DNA of 64,000 bases. Source: Paguma larvata (Eukaryota; Chordata; Mammalia; Carnivora; Viverridae). Positions 1 through 12,728 of the stretch are shown here, piece after piece. How positions within the stretch are numbered: the first letter of the stretch is position 1; each line of letters opens with the position of its first letter. A model generated the notes under the pieces. It saw only the letters and a program-made list of their open reading frames with translations. It was not told where the DNA came from and ran no database searches. The translations under genes and the position numbers were made by a program. The stretch lies in NCBI GenBank assembly GCA_030068075.1, contig CM057825.1:127246739-127310738 (forward strand). Reading direction: 5' to 3'.

Positions 1-105
1 GACCTAGGTAACTTGAACTATGAAGAGCTGGACTTGAAATTACAAGATTTGTAGATTAAAAACTACAAAAATGCTTCATGTGGTCTTTTAAATGGTTTCT
101 CTCAG

Positions 106-256
106 GTGCTGGATATCACATAGTCATGGAGAGGGAATCACATTGTGATGTTGAAAAAATCTCAGCAATAATTCACTCTCATATTCCAGATGCCACTGTG
201 GAAGACTTTACTGAAGCTGAATTATCATTTATCCTACCCAAGGAATATACCCACAG
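106..256 (+). CDS. ABCA exon 1 of window: end of NBD1
   Basis: Residues 1-51. The acceptor is 'tttctctcag' ending at 105 and the donor is gtaaag at 257. The first two bases complete a Gly codon, giving [11 protein letters not shown], then [15 protein letters not shown]3 has GAGYHMTLVKE and SFILPRESTHR at the same place. This is the segment just after the first ATPase domain in ABCA proteins. It ends with two bases of an Arg codon that is completed in the next exon. Confidence 0.93.
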
Positions 257-3200
257 GTAAAGATTCAAAGTTCTAGATGGATCATTCATCACTCACTCAC
301 ATACACAAACCAGTGCTCATCACAAGTGCCCTCCTTAGTACCCATCACCCGTCTAGCCCATCTCCCACCCACCTCCCTCCATCAACAGTTTTTCTCTGTC
401 ATTAAGAGCCACTGTGTGTTAACTAAAATTTAGATTAAAAAAACTAAAAATAATTTATAAAAGTGCTTGCAAAACAAAAACATGCATTTGAAACTCATGA
501 AGATGTAGGGTCAACAAAGGGATGTGAACACCAACAACCAGATAAAGTTTGTGACCTGTAACCCCTGAGGGTTTCCTCAGAGACCGTATTTATTACTTAA
601 TTTTTACTATGTATTAGCCATTCTTTTTTGTCTGTTTGTATGCCTTGTAATTTTTGTTGAAAACATTTGAAATATTATAATGCGACAGCTGTGGAAATCA
701 AGTTCTGCCCCCTGCTCAGTGTTGTCGTTGCTGCTTATTGTAATTATTGTTGTTAGTTTGCTTAGTGTATTTTCTGATCAAATCGTGTCTATCCTGTATT
801 CTTCATCATGTATAGCCACTGAAGTCTTTGTTCCATTAGCCTCGTGGTCAGCTAGGAATTAAAAATAAAAATTCCTTAAATGCTAAAAACAAAAATAAAA
901 TAACTTTTCCCTGCCTTCGCAGGTGGACAAAAAACAAAAACAAAAAACAAAGTTCTAGGTGGATGATTTCGGTGACCAGAAATCCTTTTTAATTTTCTAT
1001 GTTTAGCAAGCTTAGTGAGTAGTATTTTGCCAACAAGCTAGGTGTCCAGTTACACCTGTCAATTGTGGACTAGATTTGAGAAGTTCATAGCTGAAGATTT
1101 CGCTCACGGGACAGAGGATTGCCTCATAAGTTCAAATTCACATGAGGCTTATTTGATTTTTTAAGTTATTATTTAAATTACAGTTAAATACAGTGTAATA
1201 TTCATTTCAGGTGTATAATATAATGATTCAGCACTTCCATACAACACCTGGTGCTCATTAAAGCAAGTGCACTCAGTCTCCATCACCTATTGAACCCATA
1301 CCCTCTACCCACATCTCTGGTAAGCATCGGTTTGTTCTCTTATAGTTAAGCGTCTGTTTTTTGGTTTGTCTTTTTTTTTTCTTTGCTCATTTTTTCTTTG
1401 TTTCTTAAATTCCACATTTTCAAAGACTACAAAATTTTAACTCCAAGGAATGCATGCATCTTGATGTTTATAGCAGCATTATCAACAATATCCAAATCAT
1501 GGAAACAGCCCAAATGTCCACTGACAGATGAATAGGTATGATACATGTATGCAATAGGATATTACAATCAAAAAGAATTTTTTCTTGCCATTTGCAACAA
1601 TGTGGATGGAACTAGAGAGTATTATGCTAAGGGAAATAAGTCAGAGAAAGACAAATACCATATGATTTCACTTGTGTGGATTTTAAGAAACAAAACAAAT
1701 GAACTTATGGGGGGAAAGAGGAACAAACCAAGATATAAACTCTTAACTGTAGAGAACAAATCGAGGGTTGCTGGAGGGGAGGTGGGTGTGGGGAAGGGTT
1801 AAATAGGTGGAGTATTAAGGAGTGCGCTTGTGATGAGCCTGGGTGTTGTACGTAAGTAATGAATCACAATTCTACATGTGAAACTATTATTACATTGTTA
1901 ACTAGAATTTAAATAAAAATTCAGAGAAAAAACATAGATTAAAGGGAAAAAAAGATCTATGTCTATGGTGTTGGATGTTATTTCTCCTCTCTCATTTGTG
2001 ATTTTATTTATTTGTGTCCTTTTTCCTTTTGTTAAGAACCGGCTCTTGGTTTCATTGATCTGTTGTTTTTTTAGCTTCTATATCGTTTATTTCTGCTCCA
2101 TCTTTATTATTATTATTTATTATTTCCTTTCTTCTTCTGGCTTTAACTTTGGTTTTTTCTTCTTTTTCCAGCTCCTTTAGGTGTAAAGTTAGGTTGCTTG
2201 AGATTTTTCTTGCTTCTTGATGTAAGCTTGTATTGCTGTATACTTCGCACTTAGGACCACTTTTAATGCATCCCAAAGGCTGTCGACTGTATTGTTTTCA
2301 TTTGTGTCCATGTACTTTTTTTATTTCTTATTTTATTTCTTGGTCCTTTGATGTTACTATATTATTATTATTAATTAGTATTTGTACACCAATGTTCATA
2401 ACAGCATTATTCACAAATTACAAAAGATAAAGGCAACCCAAACGTCCCATTGATGAATTACTGGGTAAGCAACATGTTGGGTATTCATACAATGATTTTT
2501 ATTCAGCCTTAAAAAGGAATGGAATTCTGATACATGCTACAACATGGATGATTCTAGCAAGAATTATGCTAAGTGAAATAAGACACAAAAGGACAAATAT
2601 TGTATGATTCCTATAGAATAGGAAAACTCATATTGACTGAAAGTTAAAGTGAGGTTGAAGGAAGGAATAGAAAATTACTGTTTAACAGGTGCAGAGTTTA
2701 AGTTTGGGACCATAAAATAGTTCTGAAAATGGGGGCACCTGGGTGGTTCAGACAGTTAAGCATCCAACTTCGGCTCAGGTCATGATGTCGTGGTTTGAGG
2801 GTTCAAATCCTGCATCAGGCTCTGTGCTGACAGCTTGGAGCCTGCTTCAGATTCTTTGTCTCCCTCTCCCCCTCACTCTCTCTGTCTCTCTCAAAAGTAA
2901 ATAATAAATGTTTTAAATATTTTAAATAAATATAATAGTTCTGGAAATGGATGGTGGTGATGGTCGCAAATGTGATTAACACACTTTGAATTGTACACTT
3001 AAAATGATGAAATAGTAAATATAATGTTTCATATATTTTACCACAATAAAAAAGCTTTTAAGAAAACAATAGGGGAAGAACACAATTGGAAATAAAATTA
3101 AGTATTAAATGAAAGTGTTCACATTTTTTTGAAAATGCATTTTCCAGAAAATAAAATGAACTTTTCCTCTTCCTGTCCTTTCAGGTTTGAAGCTCTGTTT

Positions 3201-3874
3201 AATGATCTGGAAGAGAAACAGCAAGAACTGGGCATTGCCAGCTTTGGTGCCTCAATCACTACCATGGAAGAAGTCTTTCTTAAGTAAGTAATAATGACTT
3301 TTAAAAAAAAAAGCCCTCCACCCCTAAAATGCTACATCAGTTTGAGAGCAAACCCCACCCTCTTTGTATTGGAACAAAGTAATCACAGTTAAGAATTTTT
3401 TCAAATATGTTCATATTTTATGCTATCTATTTCCATACATCCAGCTGCAAATATGTAAAGACTTGGGGCTTGAGCTTTGATTCATGTGTCTTTCTGTGGT
3501 AGATGCTTTAAAAGTTAGTCAGGAAGAAGAAAGAAGAATATCCATGTCATCATAGGAAAAGTTCTAGTTCTAACTTGAAGTCTGTACTAGAAATTAGTTT
3601 AAAATTTTGACCTAACCCTGTTTTCATAACTTACTTAATTCATGCATGGTTTGGTTCTTGCATGGCAAAAAACCACTTTTCAAAATGAAAATGCTCAGGG
3701 AGTTCAGGCTGTCACAAAGCAAAAAAAGCTGGTTGGCTTTCAAAAAATTTCATAAAATGTCCTTTTTCTGGTAAGGTTATGGCAGAGCTACGTCCAGACT
3801 TCATTCCCTCAGACTCAGTGGTTTAATACTGTCAGTGTCTCAATTCATTCACATGAATTAGGTTCGCAGAAGAC

Positions 3875-3918
<44 letters not shown>

Positions 3919-6900
3919 TGTGTATCCTTTATGGTAAATAAATTGTAGTAAGTATAATTTATAATAAGAAATTGCTTTTGGCTAGTCAATCCAATGTTCT
4001 TTTGTCTGTCTCTAGGCAAGCTACACAGGGAGCAAAATTATGAGAAAGTTGCTTTGTGAATACAACTAGAACAAGCCAGGGGCCAAGTATATTTTGTTCA
4101 CTGACTATACTTGGGGCCACAAACAACGTCCCATAATAGATACTCATAAATGTTCTTGGATGAATAAATGAATGAAATGAATACTATTTAAATGATTATC
4201 TGCACAACAGTTGCTCTACTTGCCGCTGGGAATTACAGGTTAAAACCTTAGACCCAACACATTGGTATCTGGGCCGTCTCTCTATGCAGGGCCTCTGCCC
4301 ATTTTTAATAGGATTATTTCATTTTCTTGGTGTTGAGTTGTGAAGTTCTTTATATACTTTGGATATTAAACCCTTATCAGATATAACATTTGCAAAAACC
4401 TTCACCCATTTAGTAGGTTGCCTTTTTGTTGTGTTGATGATTTCCTTTGCTGTGCAAAAGGTTTCTATTTTGGTTTAGTCCCAGTAGTTTATTTTTGCTT
4501 TGTTTCCCTTGCAGAGGAGACATATCTAGAAAAATGTTTCGAAGACCAATGTCAAAGAGATTACTGCCTGTATTTTCTTCTAGCACTTTTATAGTTTTAA
4601 GTCTTACATGTAGGTCTTTAATGCATTTTGAGTTTATTTTTGTGTATGGCATAGGAAAGTGGTCCAGTTTTATTATTTCACAGGTCGCTGTCCAGTTCTC
4701 CCAACACTTTTTATTCAGGAGACTGTTTTTTCCCCATTGTATATTCTTGTCTCCTTTGTCATAGATTAATTGACCATATAAAGGTGGGTTTATTTCTGGG
4801 CTTTCTAGTCTGTTCCACTGAACTATGTATCTGTTTTTGTGCCAAGACAGTACTATCCATATTACTGCAGCTTTTTAGTATATCTTGAAATCTGGGATTG
4901 TGATACCTCCAGCGTTGCTCTTCTTTCTCAAGATTACTTTGACTATCTGGGATCTTTTGTGGTTCCATGCAAATTTTAGGATTATTTGTCCTAGTTTTCT
5001 GAAAACTGCTGTTGGTATTTTGTGCATAGATATTTACAATTGTTATATTCTCTTTTTCGAGGTTTTTTCTTTATCATTATGTAGTACTCTTCTTTGTCTA
5101 TTGCTACAGTCTGTTTCAAAGTCTGTTATGTCTGATATAAGTATTGCTTTTCTGGTTTTATTTTTTGGTTTTTTGCTTCCATTTGCATGGTATATGTTTT
5201 GCTAGCCCTTCACTTTCAGTCTGTATGTGTCTTTATGTCTGAAGTGAGTCTCTTATAGGCAGTATATAGATAGGTTTAGGCTTTTTATCTATTCCATCAC
5301 CCTTTGTCTTTAGAGCATTTAGCCTATTTAATTTAAAGTAATTATTTATAATTATTTATTTATTGCCATTTTATTCTTTGTTTTTTTTATTGTTTTGGTA
5401 GTTCTCTTTTCTTCTTCTTCTCTTCTTTTATGGTTTCATAGCTTTTTTAGTATTTAGATTCCACTCTCTTTATTTTTTGTATATCTAGAATAGGTTACAT
5501 TTATATATATTTCGTGTATAGCAGTCTATATTAATTTGATGGTTGTATAAGTTTGCACACACTCCAAAAGCACTAAATTTTTATTCTCCCCTCTATGTCT
5601 TTATGAATACAATGTCATATTTTACATCTTTATATTTTGTGTATCCCTTGGATTGATTTTTGTAGATATAATTGATTACCACTTTTTTGGTTCAACCTCC
5701 ATACTTATAAGGTGAGTAATCTACTACCTATATTATATATTTGCTTTTACCTGTGAAATTTTTTCCTTTTATAGTTTTCTTTTAGCTGTGTATGGCCTTT
5801 TCTTTCCACTCAAGGGATTCTCCTTTAATATTTCTTATAAGCCTGATTTAGTGGTTAAAGGAGTTAACCACTCCTTTCTGGCTTGCAAGTTTCTGCTGAA
5901 AAATCACCTCATAGCCTTATGGGGTTCCCCTTATATATAACTGTTTTCATTTCTCTTATTGCTTTTAAAATTCTCTCTTTATCATTACTTTTTGCCACTT
6001 TAATTATGGTGTGCCTTGGTGTGGGCCTGGGCTTTCCATTCTGTTACATTGAACTATATGTCTGTTTTTGTGCCAGATCTTCAAATCTGGGGATTGTGGT
6101 ACCTCCAGCTTTGCTCTTCTTTCTGATTTTTTAGGGGCTCTATGTACCTCCTGGATCCAGCTGTCTGTTTCCTTCCCCAGATAAAGGAAGCTATTCTCTC
6201 TTTCTTCTGGGATCCCTGTGATATGAATATTATTATGCTTGATGATGTCACCAGAGTTCCCTTAACTTCTTCTCATTTTCTATTAAGGGTTTTACCATTT
6301 TGACTGATGTAATTAATCTTCCCTGTCTCTCAATATACTGTGATATATTGTTTCTCCCATTTTTCTTCTTAGGATTTTTCTCCTTAGATTATAATTTCTC
6401 ATATATATTTCTTCATCTCTTTCAAGTATCCACACACAAAGAGCCAGTTTTAAACACAGGCAGTAGTAGGAAATGTAAGGACTTAAAAATGGAACGCCTG
6501 TTATATAAATGTCCCCATCATTTCACAAAACAAAGAATATTTTAACCCCTAACGGAGAGCTGTAATCTTTGATTAAAGATAAGTTTTAAGTTAAATAATT
6601 CAGCTTGTGAAACATACAATATGTTGTTATTGTTTTTCTCATGTTGTCTCAGAATGCTAGAAACTTTGCTGTGGATTTGCAGCAGCCCTTTGGTTTATTG
6701 GGAGCCGCTGTTACCCTCCCGCCTCTCTACAGTATACCTCACAATCAGTGACACAGATCGAGGAGTGTTCCAAATTTGGAACCTTATTTGACATTCCCTA
6801 AATAAAATAAATTGAGGCTATAGTGAAAATGAAATGTTTTGTGCTTTTTGTCGTTTATGTGTGTTTGTAGGGTCAACAACCTGGCAGAGTCCCAAACGGA

Positions 6901-9900
6901 TATTCAGGCTACCCACTTTACTTCCTTGAAAGGCCGAAATACAAGAAAAGACAGGAACTGGAATATGAGGAATATGAGGATGTCCAGATACCATGAGAGA
7001 CCTCTTTTTTCTAAATTGAATGAAATTGCTAACATTAACTTTAATACCGGGGTAAGCAAATTCACCAAGAATATAAACCTAGCAAATTTGGCTTGGGTAT
7101 TATGTGTACACTTTGTTTAATATTTGCACTTAAAAGATGTTTAGACATAGAAGATCTAGTCAGATATAGACCAGTGTGTATTACAACCCCATTTATTTAC
7201 TGATGCAGGAGAAATGGGTTCTGGGTAAAGGTCACACAGCTGCTACTTTCACCATTGTTAATTCTCTGAATCACTTTGAAAAGTTCTCATTTATCCTCTC
7301 ATAAATTCTCCTTTGTTCAGTTCCAAGACAAGACCCAAACTTTATGACTGTTGTAATCAGAAGATATTGGTTAACCAGATTAGAAGGATTTTCTCACTAT
7401 GTTCCATAGCTTGTATATCAAAACCTAGCAAAGCATAATAGTTATTATATACAAATCGTATGGGGATATTTCCCTTTAAAGTGGGCAAATACATTATGGT
7501 TTAATATTGAATAAAAGAAATAAATATAATTTTGTTTTTCTGATCAGAAAAACTACAAGTATATTAATGAATAAAATAATCTTGATAAGATTTTCAATGT
7601 AGTTTAGATCAGAAAACAGATATTAATCCTTTTCCTTAATAACTTACACAAATAAAATATTATGCCACCTAGTTTTCTTGGCTTCTAGGATGTGTTTGTA
7701 TTACATATGTGTATCTAGTGTGATAAAAATTTGAATCATTTATATTAACAGATTTGACTATGAATTTCCTGCTTGGGTCACCACCCATTGTAATGCTATG
7801 TTTCTCTCCTCTTTTTAGTTTTCACTTTACTGCCAGCAATTTCATTCCATGTTTATAAAGAGAGCACTATTCACTTGGCGAAATTGGAGGTTGATATTGT
7901 TACATATATCCGTAATTTTGGTTTTAACTACGTATCTATTAATAACCGTAAACCCGCATTATGACCTGCCCGCCAGAGAATTGGATTTGAGTCAATATGG
8001 TCGAACAATTGTGCCTTATTCAATTTCAGGGAATTCTGATTTGGCTCTGAATCTCATAAATAATCTTAAGATTTTTCTAAAACGTAAGAATCAAGAGCTT
8101 CGGGAAGTGCAAGGTGAGACCCATAGGAAAAAAAAGAAAGTGCTGCTATATGAAGACTTATTTGTATTACTTACAAAGAAGGGACTTAACCAGTTGCTAT
8201 TTAGCTACCCATTTCTTTCTTTCCCTACTAATTACCAGTATCGTATAGGCAGCTAAATCAGATGCAAAAAAAGAAAAGAAACAAAAAAAAGTACACTTCA
8301 AGACAACTGGCCACAAAAGTTATAATTAATGGAGGCATTTTGGCTGTGGGTTGTCTTTCAGACACCTTTAAGAGGATAAGTAAAAGAGCCGAAATACTAT
8401 ATTCCTGTGAAATTTAGCACTGAATTTTTATTCTGGCCAAAATACAGAAATGTTTCTCTAAGCTCTCAAGGTGAAATGTTGATTCCAACATCTGAAGATT
8501 GTCCTTCAGGCTACTATATTCATCTTTTAAAAACAGGTGGCTGAAGATTTAAAACACTGGCTCCTCAGAACTAATTTCTTGAAGGTAGTATTAATAATTA
8601 TCCTTAATTTGTTCAGTGCTTCCCTTTGGGGGGTATGCTTCCCCATAATAAACACTCTATGTTATCTTCCTTCATAGTAAAAGCAGCCTTTTTATGGAGC
8701 TTATTTGTTATCTATTCCTCTGTAGCAAATTACTGTAAAACTTAGTAAAATGGAAAATTTTAATTTTTTGGTATGACGGAATGAACTCCTTTTCCCACAA
8801 AAGCAACAAAAATACTCGGAAAACAATTTCTTAACACCAGCCAATTAAGAACACTGGAAATTAACCAAAAGCACAGAACAAACTTAAAAAGAGTGTATTC
8901 AAAAGAAAAAAAAAATACGTACCAAACCTCTATTAAAACAGTAGTAAAGGCCTGTGGCATTTTAACTTAGAACTCTGTCTATCATGCTCCCTCCTTAGCT
9001 CATGGTAGCTATGAAAAGCCTTGAAGTTGATTGAAAGAACTGATGCATTTGGAGCTGTGTTAAAAGCCCCATCCCTAGAGCACTGTCAATACTTTGACTA
9101 AGGGGCGCCTGGGTGGCTCAGTCGGTTGAGCGGCCGACTTCGGCTCAGGTCATGATCTCACGGTCCAGTCCGTGAGTTTGAGCCCCGCATGGGGCCCTGT
9201 GCTGACAGCTCAGAGCCTGGAGCCTGCTTCGGATTCTGTGTCTCCCTCTCTCTCTGCCCCTCCCCCACTCATGGTCTGTCTCTCTGTCTCAAAAATAAAA
9301 AAATAAAAAAATAAATACTTTGACTAAAATAGCAGGTCCCTGAAAAACTCCTTTCCCAGGCGATTATTGCTATTAGATTTGAATCAGGGCTTAGCTTTTT
9401 TGGAAAAAACCCTATCCCCAGGGCATTAATAAAAACAATAGCAGTTGCTGGTAACACCATTATATTTGGCTAAGGCTGTGATTTGAGCTGAGCCAAATAA
9501 AAGCCTGGCCAGAAAATTAATTTTGAAGGAATACCTAGAGAGCTAGATAACCAAAGTGAACTTTGAAAAGTTATGACATTCCTACGGATGTTAAAGGCTC
9601 AGAATAGTAGTGTAGATGACCAGAAATGACCTAGGAAAGAAGACCCCAGACAGAAACCTCTAGCTGATGTTGAGACCCTGTCCAGCATGAAATTAAAAGT
9701 TGAGGCCGACCTGTAAACTATCTTAAATTCGAAGGTGTACTTTCATACACAGATGCTTTTGACAAAGAATGGAAGACTTACTGGCTCTAGGCATTAAAAA
9801 AGATCTTTTATCTGATTACTAAATTATACTGATCCAGGGATGACTGCTAAGAACCAGCTTTAAAAATAAAAGCCAGATTTTTTTAAAGCCTGTCAAAGAA

Positions 9901-12683
9901 ATAGGGGGCTGCACACAGTAGAGGATACAGAATCTACAGAATTAGTCCACATAAGTCACTAAAATGAACAGCAACAAGTTAGGTAAAAAAAAAAAAAAAA
10001 AGACAGGAAGAACAAACAAGAGATGGGGAGGGGAATTCAGATACCAGAGCTGTTACACTATTTATCTTAAATGTCCAGTTTCCACAACAACAGTAATAAC
10101 AGAAAGGAATTATGGGCTGATGGTGTCCCTTCAAAATTCATAAATCGACGTCCTACCCCCAGTGCCTCAGAATGTATCTGTATTTGGATACAGGTTCTTT
10201 AAAGAAGTAATTAAGTTAAACTTACTTAGGTCATTAGGGTAGGCCCTAATCCAATATGACTGGTATCCTTATAAGAAAAGATTAGGAGGCCTGCGTGGCT
10301 CAGTTAATTAAGCGTCCAACTCTAGTAGATTTCAGCTTATGTAATGGTCAAGCCCTGAACTGGGCTCTGAGATGACAGCACGGAGCCTGCTTGGGATTCT
10401 CTCTCTCCCTCTCTCTCTCTCTCTGCCCCTTCTCTGCTCTCGCACTCATGCGTGCACATGCACGCATACGCTCTCTATCTCAAAATAAACGAACTTTAAA
10501 AAATAAAAGAAAAGGGGATTAGGACACAGACATGCATACCCAGAGGAAAGACCATGTGAGGACAGGGAGAAAACAGCCATCTACAAACCAAGGAGAAAAA
10601 GCTTTCAGGAGAAACCAACCTTGCCAACACCTTGACTTGGACTTCTAGCCTCTAGAATTGTGGGGGGAAATTTTTTGTGTTATTTAAGCCACCCATTCTG
10701 TGGTGCTTTCTTATGGCAGGACCAGAAAACTAATACAGGAAGAAGCAATCATATGACCTATACACAGGGAGAAAAAAAGCCAGTAGTTGTCCTTGAGGGA
10801 AGCCCGATATTAAACTTAGTAGACAAAGACTTTAAATCAGCTATCACAAATATTTTCAAAGTACTAAAGGAAATGTGTTTAAAGAATTAAATTATAATAA
10901 CTATGTCTCCACAAAGAATATTAATAAAGAAACATCATTTTTAAACTTTATTTATTTTGAGAGAGAGGGAGAGAGGTAGGGGTGGGAAAGGGGGAGAGAG
11001 AATTCCAAGCAGTCTGCATGCCATCAGTGCCGATGTGGGGATCAATCTCACAAACTGTGAGATCATGACCTGAGCTGAAATCAAGAGTCAGACACTTAAC
11101 CGACAGAGCCATCCAGGTGCCCCAAGAAACAAATCATTTTTAAAAAATAAATGGAGGGGCGCCTGGGTGGCTCAGTCAGTTAAGCATCCAGCTTCGGCTC
11201 AGGTCATAATCTCTTCATGAGTTCCAGCCCCTTGTCTGCTTAGAATCTGTGTCTCCCTCTCTCTCTGCCCCTCCCCCACTCATGCTCTGTCTTTCTCTGC
11301 CTCTCAAAAAGTTTTTAATAAAAAACTTAAAAAAGAAAAAAAGAAACTGAGTGATAACACAATAGAAGGGGACTATAACACCCCAATTATATCAATGGAC
11401 ATGTAATCTAAACAGAAAATAAACAAGGAAACAATGGCTTTGAATACACATTGGAGAGACACCTGGGTGGCTCATTTGGTTGAGTGTCCCAACTTTGGCT
11501 CAGCTCATGATCTTGCAGTTCACGGGTTCATGCCCCATTCCGGGCTCTGTGCTGACATCTCAGAGCCTGGAGCCTGCTTTGGATTCTGTCTCCGTCTCTC
11601 TCTGCCCCTCCCCTGCTCTCTGTGTCTCTCTCCCTCAAAAATAAAAACATTAAAAGAAATAAATGACACATTGGACCAAATGGACTTAACAGATATTTTT
11701 AGAATATTCCATCCTAAAACAGCAGAATACACATTCTTTATGAGTTGAACATTCTCCAGAATAGATCACAAGAGGTCTCAAAAAATACAAAAAGACTGAA
11801 ATTATACCATGCGTATCTTCTAACCACAACGTTATGAAACTAGAAGTCAACCACATGAAAAAAATCTGTAAAGACCACAAGTGCATGGAGTTTAAAGAAC
11901 ATGCTACTATACAATGAATGGGTCAACCAGGAAATAAAAAAATACATGGAAACAAATGAAAATGAGAACACAATAGTTCACAACCTTTGGGATGCAACAA
12001 AAGCAATCCTAAGTGGGAAGTATACAGGAATACAGGCCTACTTCAGGAAGTAAGAAAAATCTCAAATAAACAACTTAACCTTACACCTAAAGGAGCTGGA
12101 AAAAGAATGACAAATCAAGCCTAATACCAGCAGAAGAAATGAAATGATAAAGATTAGCACAGAAATAAATTATATAGAAACTAAAAGGGAAAAAAAAAAA
12201 CACAATAGATCAGTGAAACCAGGAGCTGGTTCTTTGAAATTTTTAATGAAATTGATAAACCCCTAACCAGACTTACCAAGGAAAAAAAGATACATTATGC
12301 AAATAAGTAAAATCACCAACGAGAGAGGAGAAGTAACAACCAAAACCACAGAAATACTAACAACCTTAGGAGAATGTTATGAGAAACTATATGCCAACAA
12401 ATTTGACAACCTGGAAGAAATGGATAAATTCCTACAAGCGTATAAATTACCAAAACTGAAACATAAAGAAATAGAAAATGTGAACAACAAAGAAATTGAA
12501 TCAGTAATCAAAAAATTCCCAACAAAGTTCAGGGCCAGAAGGCTTCACAGGAGAATTCTACCAAACATTTAAAGAAGAGTTAAGACCTAATTCTTCTGAA
12601 ACTATTCCAAAAAATAGAAAAGGTAGGAAAACTTCCACACTCATCCTATAAGAGTTCATCACCCATAGACATTCCCTGTAAGA

Positions 12684-12728
<45 letters not shown>

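Noticed and set aside
9102..9175. tRNA-like sequence with A and B boxes
   Set aside because: It is the tRNA-derived head of a SINE with TSDs, one of more than thirty copies, not a functional tRNA gene.
10660..10890. 76-codon frame on the + strand
   Set aside because: Spans the end of the LTR-like element and an adjacent old repeat; the composition gives no sign of a gene.
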